NCBI GenBank assembly: GCA_030038565.1
Contig: JASHSS010000806.1
Location: 1-37,817, forward strand
Source of the DNA: Bryobacteraceae bacterium
GTDB lineage: Bacteria; Acidobacteriota; Terriglobia; Bryobacterales; Bryobacteraceae
DNA length: 37,817 nucleotides
Reading direction: 5' to 3'
Each line of letters begins with the position of its first letter. Position 1 is the first letter of the stretch. Below the pieces are notes generated by a model that saw only the letters and a list, made by a program, of their open reading frames with translations, was not told the origin of the DNA and searched no databases. The position numbers and the translations under genes were made by a program. Positions 15,960 to 25,600 of the stretch are shown one piece after another.

Positions 15960-16481
15960 ATGCATACAATCGAAATGGATAGCAATATGGCACAGCAGTC
16001 CAGCACGGGGGCGCTGTTGTTCGCGGCCGTCATGTTTGCAGGAATCTATTTGTTCCACGACCCCAGCGTGAATCAGCCGGCGCCGGACTTCTCTCTGCCG
16101 GAGACGTATGGCGGGAAGGTAGATCTGGACTCTTATCGCGGGCAGCCGGTGCTGATGGTATTTTGGATGACCTCGTGCGGCATCTGCCGCCGCGAACTGC
16201 CCCTGGTGAGCCAGTTGGCGCCGGAATTCCGGAGCAAGGGCATCGCCGTAGTCGCGATTCACGTGGGCGGCGCGGGCGACGTTCGCGATTACCTCAGTTC
16301 GAACCATATCGCGGTTACGTCGCTGGTCGATTCCGATGGCTCGGTAGCGCACGCGTACCACGTCAGCGGGGTGCCCAAGCTCGTCCTGGTGGGAAACGAC
16401 GGCAACATCAAGCGGACTACGGCCGGTATGGCGGACGAGAGCTTCCTGCGCGGATGGATGGGCACTGTCAGCGGGTCTTGA
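15960..16481 (+). CDS. Membrane-anchored TlpA/ResA-like thioredoxin
   Basis: A protein of about 173 residues with an N-terminal membrane segment (about residues 17-32, GALLFAAVMFAGIYLF) and a thioredoxin fold of the AhpC/TSA-TlpA group. Motifs are APDFSLPETYGGKVDLDSYRGQPVLMVFW and the redox site CGIC (C73, C76), followed by the cis-proline segment VSGVPKLVLVG. These proteins act outside the inner membrane, usually reducing disulfides in apocytochromes or other exported proteins. The start is uncertain: ATG at 15960, 15975 or 15987 are all in frame and none has a good ribosome-binding site. The neighbours give no clue to its substrate. Confidence 0.85.
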   Translation: MHTIEMDSNMAQQSSTGALLFAAVMFAGIYLFHDPSVNQPAPDFSLPETYGGKVDLDSYRGQPVLMVFWMTSCGICRRELPLVSQLAPEFRSKGIAVVAIHVGGAGDVRDYLSSNHIAVTSLVDSDGSVAHAYHVSGVPKLVLVGNDGNIKRTTAGMADESFLRGWMGTVSGS

Positions 16482-16656
16482 ATTTCCGGGGGTAGGGATC
16501 GGGCGCCGCGCCGCTGAGGGCCGGGCGCTGGTGGCTCACGCCAAGCGACGGCCATCCCATTGCAGACTAGAGTTTTTTGTGCGAATCCTTGCGGCCTGAC
16601 CGCTATCTTTCGTGATAAAATCGCCTTCGAAATCGGGCACTCGCGGAGGACACACT

Positions 16657-16926
16657 ATGGCGGACATGACGGTCACAAAGGCACCAGCTCAGGTTAATCA
16701 CAATATCATGCAACATTACGGGGGCCTGGGCCCCAACCTACCGGCGATGGGGGCTGCCGCGCTGCATTTGCTACAGGTGGCGTTTCCCGCGGCGGGTGTC
16801 AATGCGGTGATCGTGAACGTGGTTTACATAAATCCACACAATGCCTATATGGGGGCTGCGGGGATATCGTTCAGGATAACTTCGGCCCAACACATCGATC
16901 CCACTCAAGCCAAAAACGCGCTCTGA
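16657..16926 (+). CDS. Small hypothetical protein
   Basis: An 89-residue ORF starting ATG 16657, well supported by GGAGG 7 nt upstream. The protein starts MADMTVTKAPAQVNHN, then has a Gly/Pro/Ala-rich stretch (YGGLGPNLPAMGAAALHLL) and a hydrophobic beta-like stretch (VNAVIVNVVYINPHNAYMG). No signal peptide, cysteine pair or known domain was recognised. The in-frame extension to 16612 has no ribosome-binding site. The good initiation signals and balanced composition make it likely to be a real gene. Confidence 0.6.
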   Translation: MADMTVTKAPAQVNHNIMQHYGGLGPNLPAMGAAALHLLQVAFPAAGVNAVIVNVVYINPHNAYMGAAGISFRITSAQHIDPTQAKNAL

Positions 16927-17404
16927 CGGGAGCCGGTTGCGCGCAGAGTCCGGTCTAGGAAATGTTGAGCGAGCCGGGCACGGCCCGCCCGACGAAGCAA
17001 GACGATTGTCTTTTGCGCGGCGGCGGGGATGAGCTTGCGCGGCCGCTGCCGGCATCCCGCATCGGGACGCCGGTCCGGGTGGTAAATACCGCCGGCGGCC
17101 CATGCCCTTATCACCCCTGGCGGGCATCCTCTTGCCGTTTTGACGCCAAAAGCGCGCCGGCCGCGGCGGTGGGGCGGGGAAGTGCCCTGCACAGCGGCGG
17201 ACTGGGGGGCGCGGGCGGTGTCCCCGGCGTCCACACCTGTGACGAAATCGCAACGATCCACAGGGTTTTTGGGTGTGCGAAGGCATACCGGATTTTGGCA
17301 AAATAGAAGGGCACCTAACGTGTTGGGTGGTTGCGCAGACGGGCCGGGACAGAGATTTCCCCGCCGGTCGATACGCCGTCCGAACTCAAAGCAATGAGGT
17401 TTAC
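16927..17404. other. Intergenic region without a recognised gene
   Basis: Open frames here on both strands are Arg/Pro/Gly-rich and show no domain. The region presumably holds the promoter of the downstream operon, but no convincing -35/-10 pair was found. Only the ribosome-binding site GAGG (17395-17398) before GTG 17405 is clear. Confidence 0.5.
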
Positions 17405-18610
17405 GTGAATATTTTGAAAAGCGGTTGGTTGTGTACGACGCTGCTGGTGTGCGGCGGGGTGACGCCCGGCGCAGCCCAGCAACAGCCACTCGCGTCCCCA
17501 ACTCCTTCCGCGAACGCCACGGCTCGCCAGACCACCGCGCCGCAGGCAGTCTCGCCGGCTGCGGTGGTTTCGCCGGCTGTGCCCGCCTCGCTGGCTGCAG
17601 CTACGTCGCCGGCTTTGGCCGCAACGCCCGAGCCGGGTGTGGCGACTGCGGCAGCTTCGCCCGCGGCGCCCGGTCCGGCCGCTTCGCCCGATCAGGATGG
17701 ACCGCCGCCGCAGGCCGCCCCGGCCCAGTCCACTCCGCCACAGCAGGCCGCTCCGGGCCAGCAGGCCCCCGCGGCGGGGCAGCAACCGGGCCAGACCAAC
17801 ACGCAAGTGCTGCCTCCTCCCATGCCCAAGGTTCCGGATGTGCGCATGCCCGGCGAGACGGGCCTGTGGGTTGGATTCACGGGCTGGTTCCCGGAGAGCG
17901 GGATTGCGATGGACAGGGGCCACGACTCCACCTGGACCTACTACTCCCGGGTGATTATGCAAGGCAACCCCAAAATCGCGCAGGGCGTGGATCTGGGCAT
18001 CGCCGTGGGGCTGCACAACGCGCTCAAGCTCTCCTACTTTGAAGCGCGGGCGGCCGGCGATCTGACGCCCAATATCCAAACGTACGTGTGGAATATGCTG
18101 TATCCCAACGGCACGCTGCTGTCTACCAGCTACCGCCTGCAGGACGCCAAGCTGAGCTTCGAATACCTGTCGTGGCCCTATCCGGTGGAAAGCCGCCGGT
18201 TCCGCCTGAAGACCCTCTACCAGTTGCAGTACGTCGGCATCCGCACCTCGTTCGACAATCCGACCCTGCCGCTTTACGACTCGAACGGCAATCCGCTCCT
18301 GGATTCCTCCGGTAATCCCATCAGTTACGCCAGCGAGGGGTCGAAGTGGTACGCCACGCCCACCCTGGGCATCGGCATGGAGTACTGGAAATCCAAGCGT
18401 TTTCGCTTCGAAAGCGCCTTTACGGGATTCGCCATTCCGCACCACAGCACCACGCTGGACGGGGAGGTCTCGATGAACTACCGTTTCGGCCACTGGGAAT
18501 TGAAGGCCGGCATCAAGGGATTTCATTTCAAGACCAGCCCCACGTCCGACTACTTCATGCAGGGGACGCTCTACTCCGGGATCGTGGGTCTGCGCTGGTA
18601 CTCCGATTAG
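17405..18610 (+). CDS. Predicted outer-membrane beta-barrel protein with Pro/Ala/Gln-rich linker
   Basis: A 401-residue exported protein. GTG 17405 is preceded by GAGG at a 6-nt spacing, and the N-terminus has a Sec signal (basic start, LCTTLLVCGG, AAQQQ; cleavage near residue 24). Residues about 25-140 are low-complexity Ala/Pro/Gln/Ser/Thr, like a flexible periplasmic or wall-spanning linker. Residues about 145-401 alternate polar and aromatic residues (LWVGFTGWFPE, YYSRVIMQG, AKLSFEYLSWPY, FRFESAFTGF, YSGIVGLRWYSD) and look like an 8-10-stranded outer-membrane barrel. No specific family was recognised. It is the first gene of a five-gene run with outer-membrane assembly factors, 25 nt before the STAS gene. 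Confidence 0.75.
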   Translation: MNILKSGWLCTTLLVCGGVTPGAAQQQPLASPTPSANATARQTTAPQAVSPAAVVSPAVPASLAAATSPALAATPEPGVATAAASPAAPGPAASPDQDGPPPQAAPAQSTPPQQAAPGQQAPAAGQQPGQTNTQVLPPPMPKVPDVRMPGETGLWVGFTGWFPESGIAMDRGHDSTWTYYSRVIMQGNPKIAQGVDLGIAVGLHNALKLSYFEARAAGDLTPNIQTYVWNMLYPNGTLLSTSYRLQDAKLSFEYLSWPYPVESRRFRLKTLYQLQYVGIRTSFDNPTLPLYDSNGNPLLDSSGNPISYASEGSKWYATPTLGIGMEYWKSKRFRFESAFTGFAIPHHSTTLDGEVSMNYRFGHWELKAGIKGFHFKTSPTSDYFMQGTLYSGIVGLRWYSD

Positions 18611-18635
18611 AACCGGTCTTGTGTATTCTGGAGCC

Positions 18636-18968
18636 ATGCCCCTTGAACATCGGCGGGTGGATTCGGTGGTGGTGGTGGCGATTTCGGGGCGGCTGCTGTT
18701 CGGCCCGGAAACCGTACGCCTGGAGAACCTGGTGAAGGATCTGATCGCACAGGGGGCGCGTAAGTTCGTGCTGGACCTTGCGGGGCTGGAGTATACCGAC
18801 AGCTCGGGCGTGGGCGCGGTGGTGGCCTCATCGGCGCTGATCGCCAGGAACGGCGGGGAGCTGCGCCTGGCGGGGGTCAAGCCGCGCATCCAGCGGATCC
18901 TCGCCCTAAAGGGAATGGAACAACTGTCGCAGGCTTATCCGACCGTGGATGAAGCGGTAGCGGGATAG
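18636..18968 (+). CDS. STAS-domain protein (anti-sigma factor antagonist-like)
   Basis: A 110-residue single STAS domain of the SpoIIAA/RsbV type. Motifs are VVVVAISGRLLFGPE, FVLDLAGLEYTDSSGVGAVV with the phosphorylatable Ser in DSSGVG, and GELRLAGVKPRIQRILALKGM. Such proteins bind anti-sigma kinases in their unphosphorylated state, but STAS domains also act in transport and in lipid-asymmetry (Mla) systems. The start at ATG 18636 fits the family; an in-frame GTG at 18621 is possible. It lies between an outer-membrane protein gene and the BamA-like gene with gaps of 25 and 15 nt. No cognate RsbW-like kinase is encoded in the window. Confidence 0.88.
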   Translation: MPLEHRRVDSVVVVAISGRLLFGPETVRLENLVKDLIAQGARKFVLDLAGLEYTDSSGVGAVVASSALIARNGGELRLAGVKPRIQRILALKGMEQLSQAYPTVDEAVAG

Positions 18969-18983
18969 CGCCGGGAGGCCAAC

Positions 18984-21962
18984 GTGCGGCTGCTGGCGTG
19001 GTTCCCCCGAGTGATTCTCAGCGCGGCGCTGGCCGTGACGCCGGTGGCTGCGCGCGGCGCCGGCGAGGATTACGAAGGGAAGCCGATTCTGAATATCCGC
19101 TTCTCCCCGGCGCAGCAGCCGCTCGAAGCCTCCGAGCTGCACGACATCCTGCCCCTGAAAATGCACGCGCCTCTGCGCATGGCGGACGTGCGGGCCACGA
19201 TTGAGCGCCTGTTCGCCACCGGCCGGTATGCCGATATCCAGGTGGATGCCGAACCCTACCAGGATGGCGTGGCCCTCACGGTTGTCACCACCAATACCTG
19301 GTTCATTGGAGATGTGGCGCCGCGCGGACGGATCTCCAGTCCGCCTAGCGCCGGGCAATTGGAGAACGCGGCCGACCTGGACCTGGGAGAGCCCTACACC
19401 GAAAGCGCGCTGGAGCGGGCGGTGGAGAATCAGAAGCGCCTGCTCGAGGAGAACGGCCTGTTTCAGGCGCAAGTGCAACCGGCGCTGGACTGGGATACCG
19501 GCAGAGACTACCAGCAGGTGAATATCCGCTTCGAAACCGTCAGCGGCCCGCGGGCCCGTTTCACGACCCCGCGGCTGACGGGCGACCTGAAGATGGACAT
19601 GGACCGCCTGCAGAAGGCCACGCACCTGCGCCGCTGGGCGATCCACACCTGGAAACCGGTGACCCAGACGCGTGTTCGGCAAGCCCTGGACGGCGTGCGC
19701 GCGCTCTACCAGAAGGAGGACCGGCTGGAGTCGCAGGTGACCCTGGAATCGCTGAAATACGACCCGGCAACCAACCGGGCAGAGCCCATCCTGCGGATCG
19801 ATGCCGGGCCGCGCATCGAGGTGCACACCGTGGGCGCGAAGATTTCGGAGAGCAAGCTGCGGCGCTACGTGCCGGTGTTTGAAGAGCACGCCGTGGATGC
19901 CGACCTGCTGGCCGAAGGAGCCCGCAACCTGCGCGATTACTTCCAGTCGGAAGGTTACTTCGACGCCAAAGTGGAGGTCAAGCCGCAGCCGGTAGTCAAC
20001 GACAAAGCTTCCATCGATTACCTGGTGGCGCTGGGAGGGCGGCACAAGGTAGCCGTGGTGGCGATCGAAGGGAACCGCTACTTCACCCGCGAAACCATCC
20101 GCGAACGGATGTACCTGGAGCCGGCCACATTTCTGGAATTTCCGCACGGACGCTACAGCGAAAACCTGCTGCGGCGGGATGAGGATGCGATTTTGGATTT
20201 ATACCAGTCCAACGGCTTTCGCGACGTCAAGGTGACCGCCCGGACGGAGGACAATTACCACGGCAAGCCGGGCGAGATGGCCGTGTTCGTGGATATCCGG
20301 GAGGGGCCGCAGTACCTCGTCGGCGGCCTGGAACTGGTGGGGATCGAGCATCTGAATCTGGCCGAGGTGCGGTCGCGGCTGAGCAGCATCCGGGGGCAGC
20401 CGTACAGCGAATTCAACGTGGCCGTGGACCGCGATGCGATTCTGGCGGAGTACTTCTCGAACGGCTTTCCGAAGGCCACCTTCGAGTGGAGTTCCAAGCC
20501 GGGAGACGAGGCCGACCGGATCGATTTGCGGTACGTGATCCACGAAGGCCAGCGTCAGTTCGTGCGGCAGGTGATTTACCGCGGGAACCAGGTGACGGAG
20601 AACCGCCTGATCGACCGCACCCTGACGCTGAATCCGGGCGATCCGCTATCGCCGACCCAGGTGACCGACATCCAGCGCAGCCTTTACGACCTGGGAGTGT
20701 TCGCCAAAGTGGACGCGGCGATTCAGGATCCGGATGGCGACACGGACGAAAAATACGTCCTCTACAACCTGGATGAAGCGCGGCGCTATTCGGCGGACGT
20801 GGGGTTCGGCGCGGAGCTCGGGCGCATCGCGGGATGCGAAACCTGCCTGGACGCGCCGGCCGGCGCCACGGGCTTTTCGCCGCGCGTCTCGCTGGACGTG
20901 GCGCGCAACAACCTGTGGGGGCTGGGCCATTCGCTGAGCCTGCGGACGCGCGTTTCCACGCTCGAGCAGCGCGCCCTGCTGAACTACAGTTGGCCGCGCT
21001 TCGCGGACCACAGCAATCTGACCGTCTCATTCACCGGCCTCTTGGACGCTTCGCGCGACATTCGCACCTTCAATTCGCACCGCGACGAGGGATCGGCGCA
21101 GTTGAACCAGCGTTTCAGCCGGACCTTGACGCTGTTTTACCGGCTCTCCTACCGGCGGGTGAGCGTCAGCGATCTGAAGATCACGCCCTTCCTGATTCCG
21201 CAACTGGCCCAGCCGGTGCGCGTGGGGATCGGCTCGATCACCATGATTTGGGACCGCCGCGACGATCCGGTGGAGCCGCACCGGGGTGTTTACACCACTG
21301 TGGACACGGGACTGGCGGAGCATTTCCTGGGGTCGCAGCGCGACTTTTACAAGTTTCTGGCGCGCAACTCCAGCTACTATCCGATCGGCCGGAAAGTGGT
21401 GCTGGCGCGCAGCACCGAGTTCGGCGACATCCTTTCCTTCCATTACAACGGCGACCCAGCCGACGCCATTCCGCTGCCGGAGCGGCTGTTCGGCGGGGGC
21501 AGCAACTCGCAGCGCGGTTTTCCGGAGGACCAGGCCGGGCCGCGGGACGACACCACCGGTTTCCCGCTAGGGGGCAACGCCCTCCTGTTCAACCAGACCG
21601 AGGTGCGCTTTCCGCTGATTGGCGACAACATCGGCGGGGTGATATACCACGACATGGGCAACGTGTATTCCGGCCTCGGGGACATTTCGTTCCGCGTCCG
21701 GCAGCGCAATATGCAGGATTTCGATTACATGGTGCACGCGGTGGGTTTCGGGATCCGGTACCGCACCCCGGTGGGGCCTCTGCGGCTGGATTTGGGTTAC
21801 AGCATCAACCCGCCGTATTTTTTCGGTTTCAAAGGCACGGAGCAGGAACTGGTGGCCGCGGGGGTAACGCCGTGCTCCCCGCCGCCCGGGGTCGCCAACC
21901 AGTGCACGGTGCAGAACGTGAGCCATTTTCAATTTTTCTTTTCGATCGGACAGACGTTTTGA
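18984..21962 (+). CDS. BamA/TamA-family outer-membrane assembly protein
   Basis: A 992-residue Omp85-family protein. GTG 18984 has GGGAGG 5 nt upstream and leads into a signal peptide (residues 1 to about 26). Residues about 30-590 contain a series of POTRA-like modules (ILNIRFSPAQQPLEASEL, VVAIEGNRYFTRETIRERM, QYLVGGLELVGIEHLN, RQFVRQVIYRGNQVTENRLI), with more than the three of TamA. Residues about 600-992 form the 16-stranded barrel, with the conserved RGF of loop 6 at residues 844-846 and a terminal aromatic beta-signal (FQFFFSIGQTF). It inserts or assembles outer-membrane proteins. With a TamB-like protein two genes downstream it may work as a TAM-type complex rather than as the housekeeping BamA. 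A C-terminal loop holds two cysteines (CSPPPGVANQC). Confidence 0.92.
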   Translation: MRLLAWFPRVILSAALAVTPVAARGAGEDYEGKPILNIRFSPAQQPLEASELHDILPLKMHAPLRMADVRATIERLFATGRYADIQVDAEPYQDGVALTVVTTNTWFIGDVAPRGRISSPPSAGQLENAADLDLGEPYTESALERAVENQKRLLEENGLFQAQVQPALDWDTGRDYQQVNIRFETVSGPRARFTTPRLTGDLKMDMDRLQKATHLRRWAIHTWKPVTQTRVRQALDGVRALYQKEDRLESQVTLESLKYDPATNRAEPILRIDAGPRIEVHTVGAKISESKLRRYVPVFEEHAVDADLLAEGARNLRDYFQSEGYFDAKVEVKPQPVVNDKASIDYLVALGGRHKVAVVAIEGNRYFTRETIRERMYLEPATFLEFPHGRYSENLLRRDEDAILDLYQSNGFRDVKVTARTEDNYHGKPGEMAVFVDIREGPQYLVGGLELVGIEHLNLAEVRSRLSSIRGQPYSEFNVAVDRDAILAEYFSNGFPKATFEWSSKPGDEADRIDLRYVIHEGQRQFVRQVIYRGNQVTENRLIDRTLTLNPGDPLSPTQVTDIQRSLYDLGVFAKVDAAIQDPDGDTDEKYVLYNLDEARRYSADVGFGAELGRIAGCETCLDAPAGATGFSPRVSLDVARNNLWGLGHSLSLRTRVSTLEQRALLNYSWPRFADHSNLTVSFTGLLDASRDIRTFNSHRDEGSAQLNQRFSRTLTLFYRLSYRRVSVSDLKITPFLIPQLAQPVRVGIGSITMIWDRRDDPVEPHRGVYTTVDTGLAEHFLGSQRDFYKFLARNSSYYPIGRKVVLARSTEFGDILSFHYNGDPADAIPLPERLFGGGSNSQRGFPEDQAGPRDDTTGFPLGGNALLFNQTEVRFPLIGDNIGGVIYHDMGNVYSGLGDISFRVRQRNMQDFDYMVHAVGFGIRYRTPVGPLRLDLGYSINPPYFFGFKGTEQELVAAGVTPCSPPPGVANQCTVQNVSHFQFFFSIGQTF

Positions 21963-21970
21963 GGGGCTGA

Positions 21971-22699
21971 ATGTTCACCACGGAAACGCGGAGTACACGG
22001 AGGCTGCACAGAGAAAACCCCTCTTGTTTTTCTCCGCGAAGCCTCCGTGTACTCCGTGGCTTTGTGGTGAATATAGGGCTGGCCCTGTCCCTCATGCCCG
22101 CCATGGGCACGATCCTCGACCGCATCGCCGTGTCGGTGGGCAGCCAGGTGATCACGCTGCGGGATGTGGAGCGGGAGATCCGCGTGGCGGCGTTTCTGGA
22201 TGCGGTTAAGCCGGACATGAGCGCGGCCAATAAACGCGCGGCGGCCGAGCGGCTGGTGGACCAGACGCTCATCCGTCAGGAAATGCAGAGCGGCCACTTT
22301 CCGTTTCCGCCGGCGGCGGAAGTCGCTCCGGAACTTGAAAAGCTGAGGGCGTCCTTCCCTACCCAGGCCGATTACCAGCGCGCGCTGGCGGAATACGGGA
22401 TCGCGGAACCGGACGCTCAGGATCTGCTGCTGCGGCTGGCGGCCATTCAGGAGTTCATCAGCCTGCGTTTCCGGCCGGGGGTGCAGGTGACGGATCAGGA
22501 CATTCAGGATTACTTCGACCGCGTGGTGGCGCCGGCGGCCCGCGCCGCCCACCCGGGAGAGCCGGTGAAATTGGACGACTACCGTACCCGGATCGAAGAC
22601 AAACTCGCCGGCGAGCGCGCGGACCAGGAGTTAGACACCTGGTTGAAGGAGGCCCGCAAACGGACCCAGGTGGTGTTTCATCCGGAGGCTTTCGAATGA
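21971..22699 (+). CDS. SurA N-domain-like periplasmic chaperone without PPIase domain
   Basis: The open frame encodes up to 242 residues. Residues from about 45 on resemble the SurA/PpiC-type N-terminal chaperone domain (ILDRIAVSVGSQVITLRDVEREIR, KRAAAERLVDQTLIRQEM). No parvulin PPIase domain is present; the protein ends after a helical tail. GAGGGG lies 4 nt before ATG 21971, making that start plausible. However, codons 2 to about 34 are encoded by a hairpin repeat (21974-22071), which gives a basic n-region before the hydrophobic signal stretch GFVVNIGLALSLMPAMG. Other in-frame starts are GTG 22067 and ATG 22094. It begins 8 nt after the BamA-like gene and overlaps the TamB-like gene by 4 nt (ATGA), implying a role in outer-membrane protein delivery. 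Confidence 0.82.
   Translation: MFTTETRSTRRLHRENPSCFSPRSLRVLRGFVVNIGLALSLMPAMGTILDRIAVSVGSQVITLRDVEREIRVAAFLDAVKPDMSAANKRAAAERLVDQTLIRQEMQSGHFPFPPAAEVAPELEKLRASFPTQADYQRALAEYGIAEPDAQDLLLRLAAIQEFISLRFRPGVQVTDQDIQDYFDRVVAPAARAAHPGEPVKLDDYRTRIEDKLAGERADQELDTWLKEARKRTQVVFHPEAFE
21974..22071. repeat. Long imperfect hairpin repeat at the 5' end of the SurA-like gene
   Basis: Two 44-nt arms (21974-22017 and 22028-22071) are inverted copies with about nine mismatches around a 10-nt loop. The ends are TTCACCACGG and GTGGTGAA, and both arms share CCTCCGTGTACTCCG or its complement. One arm-like string recurs in the hisD-hisC gap at about 12540. This is the widespread CACCACGGAG type of dispersed palindrome. 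No transposase is near it. It starts directly after the ATG and is open in frame. Confidence 0.85.
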
Positions 22700-25600
22700 G
22701 GCGGCGCACAAGGCGGCGCATTCTGTGGAGCGCGGCGGCGGCCACGGCGCTAATGGCGCTGGCGGCAGGGAGCGGTATCCTGGTGCTGCGCAGCCAGTGG
22801 TTCCTGGGGAAGGTCCGGGCCGCCATGGTGGGGGTGGTGGAAAAGGCCACCGGCGGGCGGGCCGAGATCGGCACGCTCAAATTCGATTGGCGGAATCTGC
22901 GGGCGCGGGTGGCGCCCTTCACCCTCCACGGCACGGAACCGCCCGGCAAGCCGCCGCTTTTCCAGGCCGGCTCCATCGCCATCGGGTTGAAGATCGTTAC
23001 GCTGGCCTGGTGGCATTTGGATCTGCAGGAACTGGAGGTTAGCGAACCGCGCATCTACCTGATTGTGGGCGCGGATGGCCGCACCAATCTCCCGGGGCCG
23101 AAAACGGCGGGCGGCGGGCCGGTGATGGAAAAGATTCTGGACCTGGCGGTGAGCCGGTTTCAGGTGGAGCGCGGCGCGTTCGAGGTGGAAGGGCAGGCGC
23201 CGCAGCCTTTTTCGGCGAGCGGCCGGAACCTCCAGGCGCGCTTTCTCTTCGACCGGTCGGGTCCGCGCTACCGGGGCGAACTGGCCATGGACCCGGTAGA
23301 AGTCCGCGGGCCGGGATTGGCGGCCTGGCCGCCGGTGGGGATCCAAATCTCGCTGGCGGCGGAGCGGAACAGGATCCGGGTAACCGCCGGGCGGGTGCAC
23401 ACGGCGCGAGCGGCGGTGGAATTCAGCGGCGCTGTCGAAAACCTGGCCGCGCCCGAAGCGCGCTTTGGGTTCGATGCGCGCATGGAGGCGTCCGAAGCGG
23501 GGCGGCTGGCGAAAATCCCCGGATTGCGCGGCGGTGCGCTGCAGATGACCGGCATGGCAAGCTGGAGCCGGCCGGGGGGCGCCGCGGTTACGGGCCGGCT
23601 ACACGCCACGGGGTTGGGCTACCGCGACGCAAGCGTGAGGCTGGGGAATTTTCGACTGGATGGACGCTTGGCGGCGAATGCGCGCGGCGTGGAACTGCAG
23701 GCGCTTCGCCTGGCGGGCGTGTACGCGGGCGGTCCGGCTTCGGCTTCCGCCCAGCTACCGGTGGAAGGGCAGATCGCGCGGACGTCGCTCGCAGGGCGGG
23801 ACTTGGCTCTGGAGGGAATCGCGCTGGCGGTGCTGGGCGGAAGCTTCCGGGGCACGGCGCAGCTTCGGGATCTCCGGCAATACCGGGTGGAAGGCCAGGT
23901 GGCCGGCTTCCGGGCGCGCCGCGTGGTGGGTCTGTACAGCGCGGAGCCGCTGCCCTGGGATGCGCAGGTATCGGGGGCGGTGGCGCTGGATGGCGTCCTG
24001 GGAGAACCGCACAGCCTGCGGGCTTCGGGCGATTGGAAAATTGAGCCGGCGCCGGAGAGCGCGCCCGTTCGCGGGCATCTGGCCGCCAGTTACAACGCCC
24101 GCAGCGAGGCGCTGGACGTAGGCCGTTCGACGCTCTCGCTGCCTTCCTCGCAGGTGGAGTTTTCGGGCTCGCTGGACAGCCAGATGCGCGTGCACCTGGA
24201 GACCCGCGATTTCGGTGAATTGCTGCCGGCGGCGGGCGAGAGCGCCGGTGCGTTTCCGGTCAAGCTGGAGAACGGCGCGGCGGTTTTCGACGGCACGGTG
24301 ACCGGAAAGCTGGACCGGGCGCGGATTGCCGGCCACGCGCGTGTGACCAACCTGGGGTACGAAGGCCGACGGCTGGATAGCGTGGAAGGCGACCTGGCCG
24401 CGGGATCCGACGGGCTGCGGGTGAGCAAGGGATCGGCCGCGCTCGGGTCGCTACGGGCGCAATTCCAGGGCCAGGTGGGGCTGCGGCAATGGAAACCGGA
24501 GGAGAACAGCGCTCTGGCCGCTACCGGTTCGCTGGGCGCGGCCAGCCTGGCGGACGCCCTGGCGCTGGCCCAAATCCCCATCAAGGAGGCCACCGGCACG
24601 CTGAATGGCGGCCTGGAGGCGAGCGGCACTCTCGGCCAGCCGGTGCTGGCGGGGCAGGTGGCCGTAACCAAGGGCGTGTTTCGCGGCGAACCCTTCGACC
24701 GCCTGGCTGCGCAGTTCCATTCCGCGGGCAACCGGATCGAGGTGACCCTGGGAGAACTCGCCGGGCAAAGTAAGCAGGTGCGCTGGACGGCGGCCTTCGA
24801 CCATCCGGCGGGCCGGTTCGATGCGGGCAGGCTGCGTTTCCAGGTGGTCACCAACGCCATGCCGCTGGATGAGATCCGCACGCTGGAAACCACGCGCCCC
24901 GGACTGCACGGATCGGTGACCTTGACGGCCACGGGAGAAGCCACGCTGGGAAACTCCCAGTTCCGCCTCAGCGATTTGCAGGCCGAAGTGGACGGGCGTG
25001 GGCTGCAACTGACGGGGCAGGCCCTGGGCGACGCCACTCTCACGGCGCACTCCCAAGGCCAGGTGCTGCGGGCGCATCTGGAATCCAATTTCGCCGATTC
25101 GCAGGTGCTGGGGGATGGCGAATGGCGGCTGGAAGGCGACGATCCGGGCAGCGCCACAATCAGCTTTTCGAAGCTCGATTTCGCCCAGTTGCGCGCCTGG
25201 ATCGTGCCCTTCGACGTGAATGCGGCTACCCCGGCGGAGCAGCTCCTGGCCGGTTTCGCCGAAGGCCAGCTGCGGGTGGAGGGGCCGATTTTCCAACAAC
25301 CCCAGTGGCGCGCCGAGCTGCGCATTCCGTCGTTCGAGATCCGCCCCACGGAGAACAACGCCACGCGGCCCGGATTGTCGCTGGCGCTGCGCAATTCCGG
25401 GCCGATGGTGGCGCGCATGGCCAACTCGGTGGTGACCGTCGAAAGCGCGCACCTGGTGGGGCGTTCCACCGACCTGGCGATTACCGGCCGGTTGTCGCTC
25501 GGGCAGAAAGACCCGCTCGACCTGCGGGTGAATGGGCAGGTGGATCTGGCGATTCTGCATGATCTGGACCGCGATTTCGCTTCCTCCGGAACGATCACCA

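Noticed and set aside
21974-22071. Insertion sequence or transposon end
   Set aside because: No transposase or flanking target duplication was found; the inverted arms fit a short dispersed palindrome.
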